Shown in pieces: positions 8,043-15,455 of a stretch of 27,798 nt of DNA; the first letter of the stretch is position 1, and the number at the start of each line of letters is the position of its first letter. Source of the DNA: SHLQ01 sp964441145 (GTDB lineage Bacteria; Actinomycetota; Acidimicrobiia; Acidimicrobiales; SHLQ01); the NCBI GenBank assembly GCA_964441145.1, contig CAYTUB010000040.1:1-27798 (forward strand), written 5' to 3'. The notes under the pieces are model-generated. The model saw only the letters and a list, made by a program, of their open reading frames with translations, made no database searches and had not been told where the DNA came from. The position numbers were made by a program, and so were the translations under genes.

Positions 8043-8621
8043 ATGGAAACCACAGCCCCCGATAGCGACCTTACCAACGAGCCGCCCGCAGACTGGGATA
8101 AACGACGGCTGTCCCGCACGACGAAAGTGCTGCTCGTGGTGGGACTGCTCGTCGTGGCGTTGTTGGCAGTGCGTTTCGTCCTGTTCCCGGTCGTCGGGGT
8201 GCAGAGTCTCCAGATCCCTAGTGACACGATGCAACCAAACATCAACTCAGGCGACCGCGTGCTGTTCATTGCGTTCGGGGAGACAGATCGGGGCGATGTG
8301 GTCATCTTCGATGCTCCCGACGAAGCTCCTGGCCTCTCAACTCTTTTGCTGGGCCGCGTGATCGGCCTCGGCGGTGAGAGCATCACCTTTGAGAACAGCA
8401 TCGTGCACATCGATGGTGAACCGCTCGACGAGCCCTACCTTGTCGAAGGGATCCCCACGACAACAGCTCCAGGTGAACCCGAATCGTTTCTCATCCCCGA
8501 CGACCAGGTTTTCATCATGGGCGACGACCGTCCCCGAAGCCTCGACTCCCGCTCCTACGGACCCGTGGAAGTCGAGACCATCCAGTCCAACCGCCATTGG
8601 GTGTGGAACTCAGCTGGCTAA
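8043..8621 (+). CDS. Signal peptidase I-like membrane protein with both catalytic residues replaced
   Basis: 192 aa, one N-terminal membrane helix (about 29-50), then an S26-family fold. The normal Ser-Met box (PSxSMxP) reads PSDTMQP here, with Thr62 at the nucleophile position. The normal Lys in (K)RVIGLPGD is replaced: LLGRVIGLGGE, with Gly104 where the general-base Lys should be. The structural box GDDRPRSLDSR is intact, so the fold looks kept while Ser-Lys catalysis should be lost. The codons are unambiguous (ACG and GGC). Ser60, two positions earlier, is a possible substitute nucleophile but has no Lys partner. This is likely a non-catalytic homologue with a binding or regulatory role, or one using different chemistry. 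It is paired with the upstream small membrane protein, and the GntR gene follows after 43 bp. Confidence 0.8.
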   Translation: METTAPDSDLTNEPPADWDKRRLSRTTKVLLVVGLLVVALLAVRFVLFPVVGVQSLQIPSDTMQPNINSGDRVLFIAFGETDRGDVVIFDAPDEAPGLSTLLLGRVIGLGGESITFENSIVHIDGEPLDEPYLVEGIPTTTAPGEPESFLIPDDQVFIMGDDRPRSLDSRSYGPVEVETIQSNRHWVWNSAG

Positions 8622-8625
8622 CCCC

Positions 8626-8646
8626 TGATAGACGGCTGATATATCA
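8626..8646. promoter_or_regulatory. TGATA-type operator upstream of the GntR gene (site 3 of 3)
   Basis: TGATA (8626-8630), spacer GACGGC and TGATATATCA (8637-8646). It ends 18 bp before the GTG start and covers the -35/spacer region of the likely promoter (-10 TACCAT at 8652-8657), as expected for an autorepressor. Confidence 0.8.
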
Positions 8647-8651
8647 CCGGT

Positions 8652-8657
8652 CTACCA
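8652..8657 (+). promoter_or_regulatory. -10 box (leaderless type) for the GntR gene
   Basis: TACCAT ends 7 nt before GTG 8665. A weak -35-like TAGACG (8629-8634) lies inside the operator, with a 17-bp spacer. Confidence 0.45.
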
Positions 8658-8664
8658 TTGCCCT

Positions 8665-9360
8665 GTGACCACGATTGAGCTTCCTCCCCTCTCGGGCAAC
8701 GAGCCCGAATCCCTCGGCGAGCAGGCATACCAACAGCTGCGCTCCAAGATCGTGCGCCTCGACTTCGCCCCCGGCGACGTGCTCAAAGAAGACGAACTCC
8801 GCGATTCGCTCGGACTTGGACGCACCCCAATTCGCGAAGCTCTGCTTCGCCTCCAACGTGAACACTTCGTGACCGTCATTCCGCGTCGAGGCATGTTCGT
8901 GAGCGGTATCGAAGTCGAAGAGTTGTCGCTGCTCTTCGAAACCCGTGCCGTGCTCGAGCCCTACGCGGCCCGCCTCGCAGCGGTGCGAGGAACGCCCGAG
9001 CAATGGGACGAAATGGAACGAACACTCGCGCTCACCGACGAACCGGGCCTTGGCGATGACGCGCATCTTGCCCTCGACCGTCGCTGCCACGAGATCATCT
9101 GGGCGGCGTCGGGCAACCGGTTCCTCTGGGACACCCTCGACACCCTCTACGCGCAATCCGATCGGCTCTGGCATCTGTACCTCAGCGACGTAGCCGATAT
9201 GGCACATGCCGTCACCGAACACCAAGCGATCCTCGATGGCCTCCGTCGAGGAGACAGCGACATCGTCGCAGATCGAGTGGAGGCCCATGTCCAGGGCTTC
9301 GACGAAGCAATTCGCTCGGTGATCACCGACCAACTCTCGTCTCCTCTCGCGGGAAGCTGA
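8665..9360 (+). CDS. GntR-family (FCD subfamily) transcriptional regulator, likely repressor of the demethylation genes
   Basis: 231 aa from GTG 8665. A winged helix-turn-helix at about 18-80 contains the GntR signature (LGLGRTPIREALLRLQ). The all-helical FCD effector domain covers about 86-220, and its four metal/ligand residues are visible: Asp138, His142 (LDRRCHEII), His186 (EHQAIL) and His208 (EAHVQGF). FCD regulators usually sense small carboxylates or amino-acid-like ligands and bind palindromes as dimers. A 21-bp TGATA/TGATATATCA element lies at its own promoter and at those of etfBA and the dimethylglycine enzyme. I infer autoregulation and control of both, with dimethylglycine, sarcosine or a related compound as inducer. 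The ligand is not determinable here. Confidence 0.92.
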   Translation: MTTIELPPLSGNEPESLGEQAYQQLRSKIVRLDFAPGDVLKEDELRDSLGLGRTPIREALLRLQREHFVTVIPRRGMFVSGIEVEELSLLFETRAVLEPYAARLAAVRGTPEQWDEMERTLALTDEPGLGDDAHLALDRRCHEIIWAASGNRFLWDTLDTLYAQSDRLWHLYLSDVADMAHAVTEHQAILDGLRRGDSDIVADRVEAHVQGFDEAIRSVITDQLSSPLAGS

Positions 9361-9414
9361 CGCAAACCCACGCCTCAAAATCACTATCGGTGAAAAATCC
9401 CTGCAGAACTCGTG

Positions 9415-9426
9415 TAGCGCGCGCTA
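9415..9426. repeat. 12-bp perfect palindrome upstream of the rhodanese gene
   Basis: TAGCGCGCGCTA is a perfect 12-bp palindrome in the 124-bp gap before the rhodanese gene. It might be a regulator site; there is only one copy in the window. Confidence 0.3.
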
Positions 9427-9484
9427 AAACACTACGTACGAGAAACGATCGACTGTAATCCTCGTAGAAAGCACGAAATACGCA

Positions 9485-9868
9485 ATGGCAAAGACCTTCA
9501 TGGAAATGGTCGGCGAAGCACAAGAGCACACCTCTGCAGTGACTGCCTCCGACGTACCAGAAACCGCTCTCGTGATCGACGTCCGCGATCGCGCTGACAT
9601 CGCAAAGACCGGGATCATCCCTGGCGCGCTCGCGATATCGCTCGGGACGCTCGGCTTCAAAGGCGACGTCACCATGCCCGAAGAAATGCAACACTCAGAG
9701 CTTGGCGACCACGATCGTGAGATCGTCGTGACCTGCACGATCGGGGCAATGGCGGCGCTTGGCGCCAAGACCCTCCAGGATCTCGGCTACACCAACGTCA
9801 CCTATATGGAGGGCGGCACGCTCGCGTGGAAAGAAGCCGGGCTCGACACGGACGAGTTCACCGCCTAG
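9485..9868 (+). CDS. Rhodanese-like domain protein
   Basis: 127 aa, a single cytoplasmic rhodanese domain. VIDVRD (30-35) is the typical start of the fold. The active loop holds Cys84 in TCTIGAM, so the catalytic Cys is present, but the arginines of the usual CRxGxR loop are missing. This suggests a changed substrate, or persulfide or phosphate-type ligand binding. The later part (LGYTNVTYMEGGTLAWKEAGL) is classic rhodanese. It stands alone, followed by a hairpin (9874-9911) shared with the convergent DUF533 gene. Its physiological role is unknown. Start ATG 9485 is the first Met; no strong Shine-Dalgarno sequence is evident. Confidence 0.88.
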   Translation: MAKTFMEMVGEAQEHTSAVTASDVPETALVIDVRDRADIAKTGIIPGALAISLGTLGFKGDVTMPEEMQHSELGDHDREIVVTCTIGAMAALGAKTLQDLGYTNVTYMEGGTLAWKEAGLDTDEFTA

Positions 9869-9873
9869 GCGTC

Positions 9874-9911
9874 CACCCGCTTCACTAAGAGGTCGCTGCC
9901 GAAGGCGGGTG
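9874..9911. terminator. Bidirectional hairpin between the rhodanese and DUF533 genes
   Basis: CACCCGC (9874-9880) pairs with GCGGGTG (9905-9911). The stem extends by TTC/GAA with one bulged base. It lies between two convergent stop codons and abuts the DUF533 stop, the expected place for a shared terminator. Confidence 0.55.
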
Positions 9912-10577
9912 TTACTGAAAGATCGGTGGTACGCCTAGCTTCTCGTGAATGGCGTTGCAGATCTCCGGGTTGAGCCGCAAGCCTTGAGCCATCGCGCCGA
10001 GATATTGCGCTTCTTGCTGGGTATCCAAACGCATCCCCATCACGGAGAATGCATACGCCTGCTCGGTGAGTTCATCTGGGACGCTGCGGCAATAGCCCTC
10101 GATATCGAGCGGTGCCTGCAATTCCGATTGCAAGAACGCCGCTTCCTGTTCGTCGACGTCGCCCAGTCGCTTGACGATGTTGTCGATCTCTTCCTTGTCG
10201 ACCTGACCGTCGGCCTTGGCAGCATTTACCATTGCACGCAGCAATAGCGTTGCCTGATCGTCGGCTTCGTCACGTTCAACAGCCGACATTTGCGGCTCCG
10301 AACCGCCACCGAGCATCGAGCCCAACAATCCGCCTAGGCCACCGCCGCCGCTACCTCTGCGACCGCCCATGATCGATCCCAGGATCATTGGGAGCGCGGC
10401 CTTGCCAATCGTCCCGAGCAGCCCGCCACCCGTTGCATTTCCGCCGAGCATTCCACCGAGAAGATCGGCGCCTCCCCCACGCCGTGCGCTACCGCCTGAA
10501 CGACGATCCTGAACATTTCGGCTTCGGTATCCTTGCGGGACTTTGACCATGTGAAATCCAATCTTGTGCGGAAGCAT
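9912..10577 (-). CDS. DUF533 / TerB-like protein with Gly-rich N-terminal region
   Basis: 221 aa. The C-terminal half (about 105-218) matches the DUF533 (YebE-type, TerB-like) helical domain: LLRAMVNAAKADGQVDKEE, then PLDIEGYC, then the pattern up to LRLNPEICNAIHEKLG. The acidic ADGQVDKEE segment is the characteristic TerB-type motif. Before it lies a low-complexity Gly/Leu/Met stretch (about 33-95, GGGLGGLLGSMLGGG-like), which may be a membrane-interacting or flexible region. The start is uncertain: ATG 10577, or ATG 10550 (10th codon). A possible -10 box TAGAGT on the minus strand lies at 10593-10598. The function of the family is unknown. It is divergent from fhs and shares that 170-bp intergenic region. 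Confidence 0.8.
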   Translation of the reverse strand: MLPHKIGFHMVKVPQGYRSRNVQDRRSGGSARRGGGADLLGGMLGGNATGGGLLGTIGKAALPMILGSIMGGRRGSGGGGLGGLLGSMLGGGSEPQMSAVERDEADDQATLLLRAMVNAAKADGQVDKEEIDNIVKRLGDVDEQEAAFLQSELQAPLDIEGYCRSVPDELTEQAYAFSVMGMRLDTQQEAQYLGAMAQGLRLNPEICNAIHEKLGVPPIFQ

Positions 10578-10626
10578 TTATCGGCTGCATGCACTCTAGA
10601 TTCTCCGGACACACCCATTGAGCCAC

Positions 10627-10661
10627 GTTCCACATCATGGAACAGGCCCACAATGTGGAAT
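10627..10661. promoter_or_regulatory. Tandem 17-bp palindromes upstream of fhs-metF
   Basis: Site A1, GTTCCACATCATGGAAC (10627-10643), has perfect 6-bp arms. Site A2, GGCCCACAATGTGGAAT (10645-10661), is a weaker copy. Their centres are 18 bp apart with a 1-bp gap, exactly as in the pair at 15354-15388. A possible -10 box, TACAGT (10680-10685), lies downstream, so the sites would overlap or precede the -35 region, as activators or some repressors do. The consensus resembles the inverted repeats bound by IclR-type regulators (inference). Confidence 0.75.
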
Positions 10662-10747
10662 CATTGGCTCGATCAGATGTACAGTGCTGGCCAGGCCACT
10701 ACTCCAAGTGTCACCGCTTACCTAAGAAGCCCTTATAAGGGGGAACA

Positions 10748-12445
10748 ATGGCGTTTCCATCCGACCTCGAAATCGCACAAGGAGCCGAGCTCCTTCCGCT
10801 CACCGAAATCGCTGAGCGCGCGGGGATTCCGCTCGACAATCTCGAACCGTACGGAACGGGTGCTGCCAAGGTGCAGCTCGAAGCAATTCCCAAGATGGCC
10901 GACCGACCGGACGCAAAGTACGTCGTCGTATCAGCCATCACCCCGACTCCACTTGGGGAAGGCAAGACGACCACCACCGTGGGACTCGGCCAGGCCTTCC
11001 AACACATTGGCAAATCGGCAACGATCGCGATTCGTCAGCCGTCGATGGGCCCAACCTTTGGCATCAAGGGCGGAGCAGCCGGCGGCGGCTATAGCCAGGT
11101 CGTCCCGATGGAGTTGTTCAACCTGCATCTGACCGGTGACATGCACGCGGTGACCGCTGCCCACAACCTGTGTTCAGCCATGCTCGACGCGCACCTCTAT
11201 CACGGCAACGAAACGGGCATCGACACCAACAACATCACGTGGCGCCGCGTGCTCGACGTCAACGACCGTGCACTGCGCAACGCCGTCATTGGCCTCGGCG
11301 GACGTCTCGATGGCGTTCCACGCGAAACCGGCTTCGATATCACCGCAGCGTCGGAGGTCATGGCCGCACTCGCTCTCGCTACAGGCCTCCAGGACCTTCG
11401 CCAGCGCATGGGTCGAATCGTGCTCGGCTACACCAAGGACGGCACGCCGGTCAGCGCTGAAGAAATCGGTGCGGCAGGCTCGATGACGGTCATCTTGAAA
11501 GAAGCCATCAAGCCAAACCTGATGCAGACCCTCGAAGGCACAGCAGCACTCGTCCACACCGGCCCGTTCGGCAACATCGCCACCGGGAACAGCTCGATCG
11601 TCGCCGACCAAATCGGGATCAAGACTGCGGACTATCTACTCACCGAAGCTGGCTTCGGTGCGGATATGGGAGCCGAGCGCTTCTTCAACATCAAGTGCCG
11701 CTACTCGGGAATGGCGCCCGACGCCGCGGTTCTCGTGGCGACGGTCCGAGGGCTCAAGGCTCATTGTGGTTCGCACAAGATCGTTGCTGGCAAGGAACTT
11801 CCTGCTGCACTTCTTGAGGCGAACCCCGACGAGGTTCACCAAGGTGGCGACAACCTCCGTAAGCAGCTCGAAAATATGCAGATGCACGGCGTGACCCCAG
11901 TTGTCGCAATCAATGTGTTCCCCGGCGACCACGACGTCGACATCGCCGCAATCCACGAGATTGCCGACGAGTTCGGGGCTCGCGCTGCGGTCTCGACGCA
12001 TTTCGCCGATGGCGGGCAAGGTGCCACCGAACTCGCCTCCGCTATTGCCGAGGCAGCCGAAGAAGAATCGAACTTCGAAGTCCTCTACCCCGACGACATG
12101 CCGCTTCGTGAGAAAATCGAAGTCGTGGCCAAGAAGGTCTACGGCGCAGACGGCATCGATGTGTCTCCAGCGGCCGCCAAGCAACTCGCGAACTACGAAG
12201 CCAACGGCTTTGGCGACTTGCCCGTCTGCATTGCCAAGACGCACCTATCGCTTTCCTCGACCTCATCGGCCAAGGGCGCTCCAACGGGCTGGCTCCTTCC
12301 TGTACGTGAAGTGCGTGCTTCGGTCGGAGCGGGGTTCATCTACCCAATCTGTGGCGACATGCGCACGATGCCTGGCCTCGGCAAGTCACCGGCCGCCCAA
12401 CGCATCGACATCGACGCTGACGGCAACGTCATCAACCTGTCTTAG
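10748..12445 (+). CDS. fhs: Formate-tetrahydrofolate ligase
   Basis: 565 aa, the normal length. The N-terminal nucleotide-binding region contains TPTPLGEGKTTTT with Lys73, followed by the family's RQPSMGPTFGIKGGAAGGGYSQVVPMEEL-type block (here from about residue 96) and LTGDMHAVTAAHNL. It interconverts formate + THF + ATP with 10-formyl-THF. In methyl-oxidising bacteria it can run in reverse to recover ATP from formyl-THF. The Shine-Dalgarno sequence AAGGGGGAA before ATG 10748 is strong. It is followed after 7 bp by the MetF-like gene. FolD, needed between methylene- and formyl-THF, is not in the window. The tandem palindromes upstream link it to the corrinoid operon. Confidence 0.97.
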   Translation: MAFPSDLEIAQGAELLPLTEIAERAGIPLDNLEPYGTGAAKVQLEAIPKMADRPDAKYVVVSAITPTPLGEGKTTTTVGLGQAFQHIGKSATIAIRQPSMGPTFGIKGGAAGGGYSQVVPMELFNLHLTGDMHAVTAAHNLCSAMLDAHLYHGNETGIDTNNITWRRVLDVNDRALRNAVIGLGGRLDGVPRETGFDITAASEVMAALALATGLQDLRQRMGRIVLGYTKDGTPVSAEEIGAAGSMTVILKEAIKPNLMQTLEGTAALVHTGPFGNIATGNSSIVADQIGIKTADYLLTEAGFGADMGAERFFNIKCRYSGMAPDAAVLVATVRGLKAHCGSHKIVAGKELPAALLEANPDEVHQGGDNLRKQLENMQMHGVTPVVAINVFPGDHDVDIAAIHEIADEFGARAAVSTHFADGGQGATELASAIAEAAEEESNFEVLYPDDMPLREKIEVVAKKVYGADGIDVSPAAAKQLANYEANGFGDLPVCIAKTHLSLSSTSSAKGAPTGWLLPVREVRASVGAGFIYPICGDMRTMPGLGKSPAAQRIDIDADGNVINLS

Positions 12446-12452
12446 GAATCTC

Positions 12453-13340
12453 ATGTCACGCTTCGGAAAGAACACGGACACACCGCCGGTGGACGATGCC
12501 GCCATGGCGTATCGACGCGACCTGGTCGACAACATGGTCTTTGAGCTGATCCCGCTCAAGTCGGTTGACGCCGGCATCGACGCGCTACCCCCGAACTCAC
12601 CCGTTTCGGTGACCGCGTCGCCGGTCAAGGGGCTCGATGCCACCATGGAGCTGACCGACCGGATCCGCAGTTTGGGTCACCGGCCTATCCCCCATATTGC
12701 AGCGCGGCTCGTGGAGAGCCAAGACCACGTCGCCCAAATCGCGAAGTGGATGAAGACCGAGGGCTACCAGACTCTGTTCTGCGTGGCCGGCGATGCAGAA
12801 GAGCCCGCTGGCCCCTACGAAGGCGCGCACAGCTTCCTCAACGACCTCTTTGCTCAGGACCACGGACTCACCACGGTTGGCATTACCGCGTACCCCGATG
12901 GCCACGCATTGATCAGCAACGAAATCTTGCACGAGCAACTGCACGCCAAGCAAGCGTTACTCGCTGAGGCTGGAGTAAACGGTTGGGCCTCGACACAGAT
13001 GTGTTTCGATACTGACCTCATCGCCGACTGGCTGAGAAACGAACGAGCGGAAGGCTTTGAGTTGCCAATCCACCTCGGCATCCCCGGGGTGGTTGACCGA
13101 GCGAAGTTGATGACGATGGGGGTCCGACTTGGGGTGGGTGCATCACTGCGGTTCTTGAAGAAGAACAAGGCTGCGGTAACAAAGCTTCTCGCGCCGGGCG
13201 CCTACGACCCCGACGACATCCTCGAACCACTCACCGCATCACTCGACGCTCTCGGCATCAAGGGACTCCACGTCTTTACGTTCAACCAGGTGGAGGCGAC
13301 CGAAGCCTGGCGTCAGAGCGTTTTGAACGCTGGCAGCTGA
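12453..13340 (+). CDS. metF: Methylenetetrahydrofolate reductase-like protein
   Basis: 295 aa from ATG 12453, with AGGAAT upstream. The same frame stays open about 550 bp further upstream, but only as a shadow of fhs. The sequence follows the MTHFR flavin-barrel pattern: VSVTASPVKGLD near residues 51-62, PIPHIAARLVES near 78-89, LFCVAGDAEEPAGPYEG near 109-125 and HLGIPGVVDRAKLM near 206-219. Biosynthetic MetF reduces methylene-THF. Next to a corrinoid methyl-THF-forming system the useful direction is oxidation of methyl-THF to methylene-THF (inference from context). It is co-transcribed with fhs. Its 3' end overlaps the convergent GGDEF-EAL gene by 28 bp. Confidence 0.88.
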   Translation: MSRFGKNTDTPPVDDAAMAYRRDLVDNMVFELIPLKSVDAGIDALPPNSPVSVTASPVKGLDATMELTDRIRSLGHRPIPHIAARLVESQDHVAQIAKWMKTEGYQTLFCVAGDAEEPAGPYEGAHSFLNDLFAQDHGLTTVGITAYPDGHALISNEILHEQLHAKQALLAEAGVNGWASTQMCFDTDLIADWLRNERAEGFELPIHLGIPGVVDRAKLMTMGVRLGVGASLRFLKKNKAAVTKLLAPGAYDPDDILEPLTASLDALGIKGLHVFTFNQVEATEAWRQSVLNAGS

Positions 13341-15286
13341 CCCATCTTCTCGATGCCTTCGAGGCTCGGAGGAGCAGCGGGCCACTCGTAGCCTCCCCCG
13401 AACGGGTCGGGAAGCCATGTCTTCTCCGCCAGGTCTCGCGCCACGTCATGTTCGAGAGGCTTACCGAGAAGGAAGCCCTGGAAGATGTCGCATCCGAGGT
13501 GCTTGAGAATGTCGAACTGAGACTCGCGCTCGATACCTTCGGCCACGACCTCAAGTCCAAGAACCTCCGAGAGCGTGAGTATCGCCTTCACGATTGCTTG
13601 GCTCATCTCTGAGGTATCGATCTCGCTCACGAACTCTCTATCGAGTTTCACGATGTCGACCGGAAGCTCTCGCAGGTATGAGAGCGATGAATAGCCGGTG
13701 CCGAAGTCGTCGATTGCGATTCGCACACCCCAGGCCCGAAGAATCTCGAGCCGGCGGCCACGTTCGCGGAGGTCTTGCAGGATTGAAGACTCGGTGATCT
13801 CCAGCACGACCGAGGTCGGGTCGATCGATGACTTACGAAGGACATCGAGGGTGGTCTCTACGAATTCAGCGTCTTCAAGACGCTCGGCCGACACGTTGAT
13901 CGAAACCTTGCCAAATGTTCGACCCTCACGGCGCAAGTTGGAGACGGTCTGGGCGACATTGCGGAAAATCTCCAGATCGAGCTGGGCCATCATGCCGCGC
14001 TCGACGGCCACGGGAATGAAGTCGGCAGGGCTGACCATGCCAGCTCCCTGTCGCGTCCAACGTCCGAGCGCTTCGAAGCCAATTAGCTTCTTGTGGATGT
14101 CGTACTGAGGCTGGAACTGTGCGAACAAGCCCGACCGATTGCTGATCGATTGTCGCAGGTCCTGTTCGAGCAACTTGGTCTCTGCCTCGATTGCACGCAG
14201 TTCCGAGTCAAAGAAGCGGAACCCGTTTCGGCCGGAACGTTTGACCTGGTACAGGGCAAGGTCAGCCTCACGTAGGATCTCGGCCGGGTCGGGCTTGGAT
14301 ACCCCTTGGTCATGGAACGAGGCTCCAATCGACAGCGACGTCGACACGGTCGCAGTATCGAAGGAGAAGGGCGCCTGCATCGCGAAGGACAAAGCCTCCA
14401 CAAAGCTGGTCATCTGGGCCGGGGTCGCATCCACGGTCACAAGCAGATACTCATCACCGCCGATTCGGCCAGGCTCGCAATAGAACGGCGCTTCCTCGGC
14501 GGCATCTCGTAGTCGATCTGCGATAGCAACCAAGAGTTTGTCGCCGATCTGGTGACCCAGGGTGTCGTTGGTTTCCTTGAACTTGTCGACATCGCAATAC
14601 ACCAGGCCGATGCTCTTCCCGAGCCCGATCGCACCATCGACTACTTCGAGGACTGCACGTCTACTCAAGAGGCTGGTGAGCGCATCGTGATCTGCCTGAT
14701 AGCGCAGCGCGCTTTGATGACGAGCCTTGTCGAGAGCGAGGCGGGCGAGTTCAATCGCAATGTTGACGACCTGATCGTCTGGTTCCACACCGTCTCGCAT
14801 GACCGCCTGAAGTACCCACCCAACCTCGGTCTCGGTCTTTGGAACGACGGGCCACCGCTGATCAACAACGTCGTTGTCGAAGAGGTCATCGCTGACGATA
14901 CGAAAGCGAGACCCCGGATATTGTTCGGCGAGAAGTGCGGTGATTCGTTGGAGCACCGTTTTGGTGTCGCGGTCCGCAGCAATCATCTGCAGTACGCCCG
15001 CCTCGGCCTCGCGAAGCTTTCGAGAGCTGGCGACCTCCTGAGCTGACTTTCCGAGAAGATCCATCGTGTCGCCGGACCGATGATTACTCGCATGGTCATC
15101 GATCAGCTGGAGGCGAAGGTTTCGAAGTCGCCGACAAACCAACAAGAGCCCGGCGAGCGTAATCACCAGTAGAAAAGCGAGCGTGAGTGAGGTAATGATC
15201 GACGACGTGAAGACGAATAGCGCGCCAGTAGCCGCACCGACAAGTGCAAGGGATCCAATCCCGGCCAATCCAACGTCTTCGCTCAT
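13313..15286 (-). CDS. Membrane-bound GGDEF-EAL cyclic-di-GMP protein
   Basis: 657 aa from ATG 15286; an in-frame TTG one codon earlier is possible. Two N-terminal membrane helices (about 8-30 and 32-51) are followed by a GAF-like linker (about 95-190), a GGDEF domain with the variant motif GGDEY (276-280) and an EAL domain (EAL at 405-407). The EAL residues needed for metal binding and catalysis look present: FEALGRW, NVSAERL, EITESS, DDFGTG, KLDREF, VAEGIE and FQGF. It is therefore probably an active c-di-GMP phosphodiesterase. The RxxD inhibitory site is absent before GGDEY, so cyclase activity is uncertain. The gene is divergent from the corrinoid operon, sharing a 169-bp region with tandem palindromes, and its 3' end overlaps metF by 28 bp. 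Confidence 0.92.
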   Translation of the reverse strand: MSEDVGLAGIGSLALVGAATGALFVFTSSIITSLTLAFLLVITLAGLLLVCRRLRNLRLQLIDDHASNHRSGDTMDLLGKSAQEVASSRKLREAEAGVLQMIAADRDTKTVLQRITALLAEQYPGSRFRIVSDDLFDNDVVDQRWPVVPKTETEVGWVLQAVMRDGVEPDDQVVNIAIELARLALDKARHQSALRYQADHDALTSLLSRRAVLEVVDGAIGLGKSIGLVYCDVDKFKETNDTLGHQIGDKLLVAIADRLRDAAEEAPFYCEPGRIGGDEYLLVTVDATPAQMTSFVEALSFAMQAPFSFDTATVSTSLSIGASFHDQGVSKPDPAEILREADLALYQVKRSGRNGFRFFDSELRAIEAETKLLEQDLRQSISNRSGLFAQFQPQYDIHKKLIGFEALGRWTRQGAGMVSPADFIPVAVERGMMAQLDLEIFRNVAQTVSNLRREGRTFGKVSINVSAERLEDAEFVETTLDVLRKSSIDPTSVVLEITESSILQDLRERGRRLEILRAWGVRIAIDDFGTGYSSLSYLRELPVDIVKLDREFVSEIDTSEMSQAIVKAILTLSEVLGLEVVAEGIERESQFDILKHLGCDIFQGFLLGKPLEHDVARDLAEKTWLPDPFGGGYEWPAAPPSLEGIEKMGQLPAFKTL

Positions 15287-15353
15287 CAAAGGCCAATCGG
15301 CACAAGACGGTCGCGTTTAAGCCACTTTGTCGGCGACTCTTCCCCATTCCAGA

Positions 15354-15388
15354 GTTCCATGATATGGTTCTGTTCCACGATGCGGAAC
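15354..15388. promoter_or_regulatory. Tandem 17-bp palindromes upstream of the corrinoid methyltransferase operon
   Basis: Site B1, GTTCCATGATATGGTTC (15354-15370), and site B2, GTTCCACGATGCGGAAC (15372-15388), are separated by 1 bp with centres 18 bp apart. They match the fhs-upstream pair in motif and spacing. They lie 67 bp before the corrinoid gene and 67 bp before the divergent GGDEF-EAL start, so they could act on either. The rest of 15290-15455 shows no B12-riboswitch motif. Confidence 0.8.
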
Positions 15389-15455
15389 CGGGGTAGTCCA
15401 TATCGGGCTGTGAAATTCTGGTATCCCTGCGAACACATCACCACAAGGATGAGCG

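Noticed and set aside
11901..12452. Upstream extension of the metF reading frame to 11901
   Set aside because: It runs through the coding region of fhs in another frame and is Ser/Arg/Pro-rich; ATG 12453 has a ribosome-binding sequence and starts the conserved protein.
15290..15455. Cobalamin riboswitch before the corrinoid operon
   Set aside because: I looked for a B12-box-like segment and large folded leader but saw only the tandem palindromes and a short leader.
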